Part shown: positions 1 through 7,528 of the stretch, one piece after another
Numbering within the stretch: the stretch's first letter is position 1
Layout of the letters: each line of letters starts with the position of its first letter
Assembly: GCA_900469345.1 (NCBI GenBank)
Contig: UBWZ01000003.1
Location: 142,577 to 206,576 of the forward strand
Length of the DNA: 64,000 bases
Reading direction: 5' to 3'
Source of the DNA: Hyphomicrobiales bacterium
GTDB lineage: Bacteria; Pseudomonadota; Alphaproteobacteria; Rhizobiales; Rhizobiaceae
Made by a program: the position numbers and the translations under genes
The notes under the pieces: generated by a model
Databases searched by the model: none
What the model saw: only the letters and a program-made list of their open reading frames with translations
What the model was told of the DNA's origin: nothing

Positions 1-897
1 CTGCAGATAGGTCACCTTGTTCTGGTAGTTCGGGTTCAAGGTGACGAAGGTCTCGAAGGCGTCGATGCGCTGGGTGATCCCCTTCGAATAGTCGAGCCGA
101 TCGACGCCGATGATGAGGTCACGTCCCTCGACGCTCTGGCGTGCCTTCTTGACCATGCTGTTGCTGGCCGCCTTGGAGGCAAATTCCGCAAAGGTCTTGG
201 TCTCGATCGAAATCGAGTAGGCGCCGCCCTTGAAGGTCCGCCCGTAGGTGGAGAACCTGGCGTCGCCGAGCCGTTCGCCGATACCTTCGCGCACCAAGCC
301 ACCGGCGAAATTGTCGAGATCGTAGTCCGTCTGGAAGCCGATCAAATCGTATTGCGACAGGCCGCGCATGATCTGCTCGTGCACTGGCATGGCGAACAAC
401 ACGTCGGCCGGCGGCCAGGGAATGTGCAGGAAGAAGCCGATCTTGTTCTTGAAGCCCATCTGGCGCAGCTCGGAGGCAAGCGGGATCAGGTGGTAGTCAT
501 GCACCCAGATGACGTCGTCTTCCTTGAGCATGGGCGCGAGCCGCGTCGCAAAGAAGCGATTGACCCTGAAATAGCCGGCCATTTCCTTGCGGCCATACTC
601 CGCAAGATCGAGCCGGTAGTGACAGATGGGCCAGAGCACCCGGTTTGCGAAGCCGTGGTAATATTCCTCGACGTCGGTCTTGGTGAGGTCGGTCAGCGCA
701 TAGGTGATATTGCCATGGGTGCGCATATCGAGCGCCCCCGGAGCCTTGGACCCGCTCGATTTGCCGGACCAGCCCATCCAGATGCCGCCACGCTCCTCGA
801 GCGCAGCCTGGAGGGCGACGGCAAGCCCTCCCGCAGGTGCCGCTCCACTTTTCTCGGGAACGGTGACACGGTTCGAAACGACGACAAGACGGCTCAC
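1..897 (-). CDS. otsA: Trehalose-6-phosphate synthase (partial, 3' end outside window)
   Basis: Family GT20 enzyme that joins glucose from a nucleotide sugar to glucose-6-phosphate, giving trehalose-6-phosphate in the cytoplasm. The reading frame is open from a GTG start to the window edge (299 codons). It begins MSRLVVVSNRV, then shows HDYHLIPL, HIPWPPADVLF and GVDRLDYSKGI, all typical of OtsA donor and acceptor sites. The C-terminal third or more is missing only because the window ends. The GTG start shares four bases (GTGA) with the otsB stop, so the phosphatase gene comes first and the two should be co-translated. Confidence 0.95.
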   Translation of the reverse strand, partial: MSRLVVVSNRVTVPEKSGAAPAGGLAVALQAALEERGGIWMGWSGKSSGSKAPGALDMRTHGNITYALTDLTKTDVEEYYHGFANRVLWPICHYRLDLAEYGRKEMAGYFRVNRFFATRLAPMLKEDDVIWVHDYHLIPLASELRQMGFKNKIGFFLHIPWPPADVLFAMPVHEQIMRGLSQYDLIGFQTDYDLDNFAGGLVREGIGERLGDARFSTYGRTFKGGAYSISIETKTFAEFASKAASNSMVKKARQSVEGRDLIIGVDRLDYSKGITQRIDAFETFVTLNPNYQNKVTYLQ

Positions 898-1718
898 GGC
901 GCGTCCTTTCCAGCTTGGGTCTGCTGTTGTGCAAGCGCGCCGAGTATGGCGCGGAGTTCGGCGGCGGAGGAAAGGGTGCTGGTGGCGACGGATGGCGCTG
1001 CCGTTTCGTCGATGCGGATCGAGTGGCCGCCCAGTTCGTTGGCAACCTTGAACATCGCTTCGTCCGTCACGTCGTCGCCGATGGTGATCGGACGGCGGCC
1101 GCGGAACGGCGCTTCGGACAGGAAGGCCCTGACCGCTTCACCCTTGCTGGCGCGGGCGGGGCGGATCTCCAGCACCATCTTGCCCCGCTGCAGCGTGTAA
1201 TCGGGTCCGGCGAGTTCCGCGAAGCGGATCATGATGGCTTCGACCTCCTGCTGCAGTTCGGGAGCCTGCCGGTAATGCGCCGCGATTGCCAGTCCCTTGT
1301 CCTCGACCAGAATGCCCGGCCATTGCCGCACGCCCTCTTCGATGCGCAGCTTCAGCGCCGCGAATTCGGGACGACTTTCGACGCGATCCACCGTGCCCGA
1401 GGGCGAACGGCGTTCCGCGCCATGCAGGCCGGCGATCGGAAAGGTCCGGCCTCCAAACAGGGCGTCGGCGTAGACCAGCGCACGCCCGGTGACCAGCGCA
1501 AGCGCGCCGTCCAGCAGCTGCGAGACACGCGCCAGGTTTTCGGCCAGGTCAGGGGGAACGATGATGTTGTCCGGCTTGTCAGCGATATCGACCAGGGTTC
1601 CGTCGATGTCGAGGAACAGCGCCCATCGACCGGGGTTCTGGCCGATATCGTGGAACAGGGCGCTGCCGGATTGGGCGGCATCAGATGCGGCTTGGTTCGG
1701 CTTGGGTTCATAAGACAT
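894..1718 (-). CDS. otsB: Trehalose-6-phosphate phosphatase
   Basis: HAD-superfamily phosphatase that removes phosphate from trehalose-6-phosphate. Visible HAD motifs: FLDIDGTLVDI (nucleophile and acid Asp), the LVTGR segment, a Lys in RPARASKGEAV, and TIGDDVTDEAMF with the metal-binding acidic residues. The frame is open 17 codons further upstream (to 1769), but MSYEPKPNQ at 1718 gives a normal-length protein of 274 residues and is preferred. It overlaps otsA by four bases and is divergent from the amidotransferase gene beginning at 1904; the 185-bp gap between them must hold both promoters. Confidence 0.93.
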   Translation of the reverse strand: MSYEPKPNQAASDAAQSGSALFHDIGQNPGRWALFLDIDGTLVDIADKPDNIIVPPDLAENLARVSQLLDGALALVTGRALVYADALFGGRTFPIAGLHGAERRSPSGTVDRVESRPEFAALKLRIEEGVRQWPGILVEDKGLAIAAHYRQAPELQQEVEAIMIRFAELAGPDYTLQRGKMVLEIRPARASKGEAVRAFLSEAPFRGRRPITIGDDVTDEAMFKVANELGGHSIRIDETAAPSVATSTLSSAAELRAILGALAQQQTQAGKDAP

Positions 1719-1903
1719 AAGTCCGAATGTAGGCGGCACTCCCGCCGCGGCAACCGCACGGCACGACATCCCTTTGTAAAAAGTCGTCCGGGCTTTGCCA
1801 AAAAACCGTCATGAAACTCCGGGATTTAGCTTTCATTAACCATTTGCCGAGACCCTTGGATAATGATGACGCCGCATGCGCGGTGATTTGGAGCGAAAGA
1901 TCG

Positions 1904-2707
1904 ATGTGCCGTTGGGCTGCCTATCGGGGCGAACCGCTTTACCTGGAAGAACTCGTATCCTCGCCCGCCCACTCGCTGATCGAGCAGTCGCATTGCGCCA
2001 CCCGCGCCAAGACGGCGACCAATGGCGACGGCTTCGGCATCGCCTGGTATGGCGACCGGCCGGAACCGGGCCGCTACCGTGATATCCTGCCGGCCTGGTC
2101 CGACTGCAATCTGCGCAGCCTCGCGCGTCAGATCCGGTCTCCGCTGTTTCTGGCCCATGTCAGGGCAGCGACCACGGGCGCCACCCGGCGCGACAATTGC
2201 CATCCTTTCGTCCATGGCCACTGGTCGTTTATGCACAACGGCCAGATCGCCGGCTTCGACCGCATCCGCCGCAAGATGGAGGCCCTGCTCTCCGACGAAC
2301 TCTTTCATGCCCGCACGGGTACGACCGATTCCGAGCTGCTGTTCCTGCTCGCCCTGCAACTGGGGCTCGATGCGGATCCGATGGGGGCGATGGAGCAGGC
2401 GATTGCCGAGGTCGAGCGGCTGTCCGCCGCGGCGGGCGGCGACGTTCTGGTGCGGTTCACCGCGGCCTTTTCCGACGGCACCGATCTCTATGCCGTGCGC
2501 TATGCCACGGACCACAGGCCGCCCACGCTCTACGCCTCGCCGATGGGCGCTGACAGCCGCCGCACCGGCTACTGCCTCGTATCGGAGCCGTTGAACGACG
2601 AGATCGATACCTGGGTCGAAATCCCGGACGGCAGCGCCGTCAAGGTGACGGCCGAAGGCATGCAGGCGCTTTTGTTCCAGCCGCAAGGCCTGTCGAAAGC
2701 GGCCTGA
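1904..2707 (+). CDS. Class II glutamine amidotransferase (YafJ/EgtC-like)
   Basis: Ntn-type glutamine amidotransferase domain of 267 residues with no attached synthase domain. The start at 1904 is chosen because it yields MCRWAAYRG, placing the nucleophilic Cys at residue 2; an open extension up to 1811 would bury it. Other family motifs are NGDGFGIAWYG, an Arg-containing RAATTGATRRDNCHPF and FMHNGQIAGF (oxyanion Asn-Gly). Such stand-alone proteins hydrolyse glutamine or gamma-glutamyl amides. EgtC (ergothioneine pathway) is one relative, but no egtB or egtD is nearby, so the substrate is unknown. Confidence 0.85.
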   Translation: MCRWAAYRGEPLYLEELVSSPAHSLIEQSHCATRAKTATNGDGFGIAWYGDRPEPGRYRDILPAWSDCNLRSLARQIRSPLFLAHVRAATTGATRRDNCHPFVHGHWSFMHNGQIAGFDRIRRKMEALLSDELFHARTGTTDSELLFLLALQLGLDADPMGAMEQAIAEVERLSAAAGGDVLVRFTAAFSDGTDLYAVRYATDHRPPTLYASPMGADSRRTGYCLVSEPLNDEIDTWVEIPDGSAVKVTAEGMQALLFQPQGLSKAA

Positions 2708-2719
2708 GCCGGTCCGGTC

Positions 2720-3937
2720 TCAGCCGCCGAGCCGTTCGGCAATCAGCGCCGCCAGCCTCTCGGCCACCTCGTCCTTGGAGAGATCCGGCCAGGCGTCGAT
2801 GCCGCCCGCGGAGATAATGTTCACCTGGTTGCGGCTGCCGCCCATGACGCCGGTCTCCGGCGACACGTCGTTGGCGACGATCAGGTCGGCACCCTTCCGC
2901 TCCAGTTTGGCGCGGCCATTGGTCTCCACATGCTCGGTCTCGGCGGCAAAGCCCACCACCAGCGTGGGGCGATGCGGATGGTGCCCGACGGTCTTCAGGA
3001 TATCGGGGTTTTCCGCCAGTTGCAGGGGGGCGGGGGCCTCGCCCGGCTGCTTCTTGATCTTCTGGCCGGAAGCGGTCGCAACGCGCCAGTCGGCGACGGC
3101 GGCCACCATCACGGCAATGTCCGACGGCAGCCGGGCAAGCACCGCGTCCAGCATCTCCTGCGCCGTTTCGACGTGTACCGTCTCGATGCCGGCCGGATCG
3201 GGCAGGGTGACCGGCCCCGACACCAGCGTCACCCGCGCACCGAGCGTCGCGAGCGCGGCGGCAATCGCGTGGCCCTGCCGGCCGGACGACCGATTGGCGA
3301 TGTAGCGGACGGGATCGATCGGCTCATGCGTCGGTCCGGAGGTCACGATTGCCGTCTTGCCGGTGAGCGGTCTGGCCCCGCCGTCGAGCAGCGCAATGGC
3401 GGCGGCGACGATCTCCAGCGGTTCGGCCATCCGGCCGGTTCCCGCCTCGTTGCTTTCCGCCATCTCGCCGCGGGCAGGGCCGATGACATGGATCCCGTCG
3501 TTCCGGAGCGTCTGGGCATTGCGCAGCGTCGCCGGCGCCGCCCACATTTTCGGGTTCATCGCCGGTGCGATCAGCACCGGCCTGTCGGTTGCCAACAGCA
3601 CCGCAGTGGCGAGATCGCTGGCCATGCCATGCGCCATCTTGGCCATCAGGTCGGCGCTCGCCGGGGCGACGATCACGAGATCCGCCTCGCGCGCCAGGCG
3701 GATATGACCGACATCCTGCTCGTCTTCGCGGGAAAACAGGTCGACATAGACGTGGCTTGCCGATAGCGCGCCGACCGCAAGCGGCGTGATGAACTCCTGC
3801 GCCGCCTTTGTCATGACAGGCCGGACGCTGGCGCCCCGTTCCCGCAGGCGGCGGATCAGGTCGAGGCTTTTATAGGCCGCGATGCCGCCGGAAATGATGA
3901 GGAGAATGCGCTTGCCTGAAAGGTCCATGTGTTCCAT
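2720..3937 (-). CDS. coaBC: Bifunctional phosphopantothenoylcysteine decarboxylase / phosphopantothenate-cysteine ligase
   Basis: Two consecutive steps of coenzyme A synthesis in one protein of 405 residues. The N-terminal flavodoxin-like CoaC half shows the FMN-binding SGGIAAYKSLDLIRRL, the catalytic His in GHIRLA and the PAMNPKMW motif. The C-terminal CoaB half shows SGPTHEPIDPVRYIANRSSG and KIKKQ for CTP and substrate binding. Where E. coli Dfp has an ACG clamp with a catalytic Cys, this protein reads GEMAESNEAGTGRM, with no Cys. A second start lies three codons downstream (3928). It is convergent with the amidotransferase gene (12-bp gap). Confidence 0.95.
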   Translation of the reverse strand: MEHMDLSGKRILLIISGGIAAYKSLDLIRRLRERGASVRPVMTKAAQEFITPLAVGALSASHVYVDLFSREDEQDVGHIRLAREADLVIVAPASADLMAKMAHGMASDLATAVLLATDRPVLIAPAMNPKMWAAPATLRNAQTLRNDGIHVIGPARGEMAESNEAGTGRMAEPLEIVAAAIALLDGGARPLTGKTAIVTSGPTHEPIDPVRYIANRSSGRQGHAIAAALATLGARVTLVSGPVTLPDPAGIETVHVETAQEMLDAVLARLPSDIAVMVAAVADWRVATASGQKIKKQPGEAPAPLQLAENPDILKTVGHHPHRPTLVVGFAAETEHVETNGRAKLERKGADLIVANDVSPETGVMGGSRNQVNIISAGGIDAWPDLSKDEVAERLAALIAERLGG

Positions 3938-4057
3938 GCGGGTCCCGAAATATCGAACGGCGTGACGCTAAGCCTTCGGCTGTCGAGTTGCAACGCAGCG
4001 CCCGGTTGCCAAACGCCTATGTGGCCCCTAGCTGTTGGGGATCCAAGGAAAACCCTC

Positions 4058-5323
4058 ATGCCTCGCAATGCCCGCCTCGAAAATACGCTCCCACAATCCG
4101 GCGAAACAGGACCAGACGCCGCCCGCGCCGCAGGGGAGCCACGGTTTCTGGTGCGTGGTACTCCAGCCTATCGGCGCGCAAGCCTTGCCTTCTTCCTCTC
4201 CGGCTTTTCCACCTTCGCGCTTCTTTACTGCGTCCAGCCGCTGATGCCGATCTTCGCCGAGCATTTCGGTGTCAGCCCGGCGGCAAGCTCGCTCTCCTTG
4301 TCGCTATCCACCGGCTTTCTTGCGCTCGCCATCTTCCTGGCTGCCGCCGTATCAGAGCGGTTCGGCCGCAAGAGCCTGATGTTCGTTTCGCTTCTCGGCG
4401 CATCGGTCTGCACCATCGCCTGCGCCGCGGCGCCCGATTGGCATCTCCTGCTCGCCATCCGGGCGCTCGAAGGCTTCCTGCTTGGTGGCGTGCCGGCGGT
4501 CGCCATGGCCTATCTGTCGGAAGAGATCGATCCCAAGGGTCTCGGCGCCTCGATGGGGCTCTACATTGCCGGCAATGCTTTCGGCGGAATGGCCGGCCGC
4601 GTTGTAACGGGCATCCTTGCCGAATATCTCTCCTGGCGACCGGCCCTTGCCGGCATCGGCTTGATGGGGATTGCCGCGGCCGTCGGCTTCCTGCTTCTTC
4701 TGCCGCCCTCCCGCAACTTCCGGCCGCGCCGCTCGAAGGCGCGCGACCACGTGCGGGCCTGGGCGGGCCACCTCCGCTCGCCGGCCCTGGCGCTCCTGTT
4801 TGCGATCGGCTTTCTCTTGATGGGGGCTTTCGTCACGATCTACAATTACGCCGGGTTCCGGCTCGTCGCACCGCCCTATCAGTTGAACCAGACAGAACTC
4901 GGCCTGATCTTCACCGTCTATCTGTTCGGCATTGCCGCATCCTGGGCGGCAGGATTGCTGGGCGACCGCTTCGGCCATTTCCGGGTCATGCCGATCGGCA
5001 TTGCGGCGGCCCTCGCCGGTGTCGGCATGACGCTGTCGGCCTCGCTCGTGCCGATCATTCTGGGGATCGTGCTTCTGACCTCGGGTTTCTTCATGGCCCA
5101 TTCGGTGGCAAGCGTGCTGGTCGGCAAGCTCGCGCGGGGCACCAAGGGCCATGCCGCATCGCTCTACCTCCTGGCCTATTATCTCGGGTCGAGCGTGGCC
5201 GGCTCCGTCGGAGGGCATTTCTGGAGCGCCGGCGGTTGGCCGGCGGTCGCGGCCTTCACCGGAACCCTGCTTTTCCTCGCCCTGTTCGCGGCCCTCGGCG
5301 CCCGCCGGCTGGCCACTCGCTAG
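4058..5323 (+). CDS. MFS transporter (YnfM/sugar-efflux type)
   Basis: Inner-membrane secondary transporter of 421 residues with about 12 predicted helices. The loop between helices 2 and 3 reads SERFGRKSLM, the conserved MFS signature, and a second copy GDRFGHFRV follows in the C-terminal half. The frame is open to 3929, but that extension overlaps the coaBC start and has no hydrophobic content; MPRNARLEN at 4058 is preferred. Similarity is to the YnfM group of predicted drug or sugar-efflux permeases; the substrate cannot be read from the sequence. Its stop abuts the stop of the convergent ClpP-like gene. Confidence 0.85.
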   Translation: MPRNARLENTLPQSGETGPDAARAAGEPRFLVRGTPAYRRASLAFFLSGFSTFALLYCVQPLMPIFAEHFGVSPAASSLSLSLSTGFLALAIFLAAAVSERFGRKSLMFVSLLGASVCTIACAAAPDWHLLLAIRALEGFLLGGVPAVAMAYLSEEIDPKGLGASMGLYIAGNAFGGMAGRVVTGILAEYLSWRPALAGIGLMGIAAAVGFLLLLPPSRNFRPRRSKARDHVRAWAGHLRSPALALLFAIGFLLMGAFVTIYNYAGFRLVAPPYQLNQTELGLIFTVYLFGIAASWAAGLLGDRFGHFRVMPIGIAAALAGVGMTLSASLVPIILGIVLLTSGFFMAHSVASVLVGKLARGTKGHAASLYLLAYYLGSSVAGSVGGHFWSAGGWPAVAAFTGTLLFLALFAALGARRLATR

Positions 5324-6100
5324 CTAGCTCTTCTTGCGCGCCACGGGCTGCGGATCGGTGGTCAGCTTGAACTCGGCCATTTCCTTTGGCGTGAGGTAGT
5401 AGAGCCGGTCCGGCGGCGTTTCCAGCGCGTGAAACCAGAGCCCGGCTCCGATGCCCATGTCCTGCAGGTGACGGGCCACCCGCGCCGTCGTCGCCTGCGC
5501 GCTCGACATCGCCTGGTCGGCGCTCGGCCGGTCCCGGCCGCCGTTGAACACCTGGTGGACGCCGATGACGGCATCCTTTTCCGCGGTGCGGCTGACACCG
5601 CCGGCAAACACGATCGGGCAGGAGGACGCGCACAGCGCCTTCGACGCGACCCGCGTCGCAAGCTTCTTGTCGCGGATCAGCTTCGACATGGCGATCGCAT
5701 CCTCCACGGAGCCGCCGGGGGAATTCAGCGATATCACCTTCACATATTCGCCGCGGGACTCGATTTCCTGCGCGAACCGGGTCGACGCGCCGGGGTCGAT
5801 GGCACCCTCGGCAAGCAGCACGCCGCCTGGCTGCAGCTCGAACCGGATCGCCTTGCGCAGCACCTCGGCGGGGCTGGCGGGCTCCACCGGCGGGGCAGCC
5901 GGTTTTCCGTCCGTCAACGCCGGCGGCAGGACGGGCTGGTCGAGGTGCAAGGGATCAAGGCCTGGCGCCGCGGCATTCGACTGGAACACGTCGCGGATGT
6001 CGATGACAAGGAAGACGGCCGCCGCCGACAGCAGCGCATAGAAGGCGACGCGCATCAGCGCCCCGTCGTCGATCCTGCGAAGGGCCTCACCGATCCTCAT
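5324..6100 (-). CDS. Membrane-anchored ClpP-like (crotonase-fold) protein of unknown role
   Basis: 258 residues. One membrane helix (about residues 17-35) is followed by a Pro-rich linker (about 41-75) and a ClpP/SppA-like domain. Seen in the domain: SLNSPGGSVEDAI (124-136), the strand-turn that positions the oxyanion hole in ClpP-type proteins; ASKALCASSCPIVFAGG (152-168) with candidate nucleophile Ser160 flanked by Cys157 and Cys161; and GVHQ with candidate His182. This resembles the COG3904-type predicted periplasmic proteins. The catalytic assignment is inference. Its start overlaps the end of the upstream four-helix protein gene by 14 bp, so the two are probably translated together. Confidence 0.75.
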   Translation of the reverse strand: MRIGEALRRIDDGALMRVAFYALLSAAAVFLVIDIRDVFQSNAAAPGLDPLHLDQPVLPPALTDGKPAAPPVEPASPAEVLRKAIRFELQPGGVLLAEGAIDPGASTRFAQEIESRGEYVKVISLNSPGGSVEDAIAMSKLIRDKKLATRVASKALCASSCPIVFAGGVSRTAEKDAVIGVHQVFNGGRDRPSADQAMSSAQATTARVARHLQDMGIGAGLWFHALETPPDRLYYLTPKEMAEFKLTTDPQPVARKKS

Positions 6101-7415
6101 GCGTCCTGTCCCGGCGCGATTTCAGATCAATGGCCGTGATGTTGTTGTGTTCATCCAAAGTCTCGGCGGGTTCCGCTTCCACCGGGCCAAGCGGCTCCGG
6201 TGGCGTGTCCGGCGAAACCGGCCGGATGGCCGTCACGGCCCGTTGCAGCTCGAGCGCCTGCAGCAGTTCGGCCGCGGTGATCCGCTCGGCAAACGGCATG
6301 TCCTCGTCCTGGCGGCGGATGGCGCCGTGCACGACCGCTAGGATGAACACCATGACGCCGGGCAGAAGGTCGATGGAGATGGCGCCGGCCCAGGCTGGGA
6401 CGAAGTCCTGTGCATAGTGGAGAACCGCGGCCGCCGAAGACAGCGGCACGAACCGGCGCTCCAGGACGGGCGGTCGCGACAGGATCTCGTCCGCCGCCTT
6501 GGCGAGTGCCTTCGACTGTGAGGTGACCGAGGCCTTGACCGTCTCCATCACCTGGTTCTGGCGGTTGATCAGGTCAGGCGCTGCGCCGTCCGGCACGGGT
6601 GCAATGAAGCCGAGCGTCAGATCGTCGGCGGCGCGGCGGATCGACGGCGCGACCGAGGTCTGCGCGAGCGAGGTGATGATGCCGGTGAGCGCCACGGCCT
6701 CGGTGGAAAACTGGTCGGCCCGCGGTTCGATGGCGCCCGGCGCCGAAACGAGGCCACGCATCGCTTCCAGCCGCTTCTGCCCCTGTGCGAACAGATCGGC
6801 CACCTGCTCCCTCGAGGCGTTGATCCCGTTTTCGAGCCCCTTCATCTGGGCCGACATCTGCGACAGCAGCTGCACGACGCTTCCCGACCCGGTCGTGCCG
6901 GTCAGCGAGCCCGTCTGCCGCTCGACCCCCGATAGCTGTGCGAAGCGCTCGCCCGCACGCTGAATGTCCGGCAGCAGGCCCTGCACCGCAATCGCATTCT
7001 GGTGCGCCCGGTCGAGGTCAGCGGTGTAGTCTTCGACCGTCTCGGACAGATGCTGTTCGACGGCTGCGGAGCCGGCCAGAGCCGAAGCATTCAGCCAGCT
7101 CGACATGGCCATGATCATCACGGCACCGATCGCCATGACGAACAGCATGCCGGCGCGCCCGGTCCTGCTCGTCACGTGCGGGTAGAAGCGCGCCATGTAG
7201 GACCAGAAGGCGTAGATCCCGACCGAGACGGAGGCCGCATAGATGACCGCGGCAAAGAACACGGCCGTCGGCGAGCCGTCCAGGATGCTGCGGGCGCCGA
7301 GATAGGTGTAGACGCCGGAGGCGAGTGCCAGCACGGCCAGCGCAAACCGGGTCATCGTCTCCACGGCCGCGACGCCGTCGTGCAAGCGTTGGGTAGCGCC
7401 AAGCGCCATGGTCAT
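6087..7415 (-). CDS. Hypothetical four-helix membrane protein with long coiled region
   Basis: Not recognised as a named family. 442 residues: three membrane helices near 22-40, 51-73 and 88-108, a mostly helical polar region of about 220 residues (110-330) rich in Ala, Gln, Glu and Ser, a fourth membrane helix near 346-366, and a charged Pro/Glu-rich tail. This topology places the large middle domain on one side of the membrane, held at both ends. The 3' end overlaps the ClpP-like gene by 14 bp, implying a two-gene operon. A second start (MALG) lies two codons downstream. The lyase homologue upstream is read in the same direction 113 bp away. Confidence 0.7.
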   Translation of the reverse strand: MTMALGATQRLHDGVAAVETMTRFALAVLALASGVYTYLGARSILDGSPTAVFFAAVIYAASVSVGIYAFWSYMARFYPHVTSRTGRAGMLFVMAIGAVMIMAMSSWLNASALAGSAAVEQHLSETVEDYTADLDRAHQNAIAVQGLLPDIQRAGERFAQLSGVERQTGSLTGTTGSGSVVQLLSQMSAQMKGLENGINASREQVADLFAQGQKRLEAMRGLVSAPGAIEPRADQFSTEAVALTGIITSLAQTSVAPSIRRAADDLTLGFIAPVPDGAAPDLINRQNQVMETVKASVTSQSKALAKAADEILSRPPVLERRFVPLSSAAAVLHYAQDFVPAWAGAISIDLLPGVMVFILAVVHGAIRRQDEDMPFAERITAAELLQALELQRAVTAIRPVSPDTPPEPLGPVEAEPAETLDEHNNITAIDLKSRRDRTHEDR

Positions 7416-7528
7416 CTCCGGGAAGGCGAAGAAAAGGAATGTATTCCTTAAGACATATCGAAGAAACGGGCGGAATGAAGGCGCCCCCCGCGGCGGCGAT
7501 CTCCTTCGATCCTCCGCGACCGCCTGTC

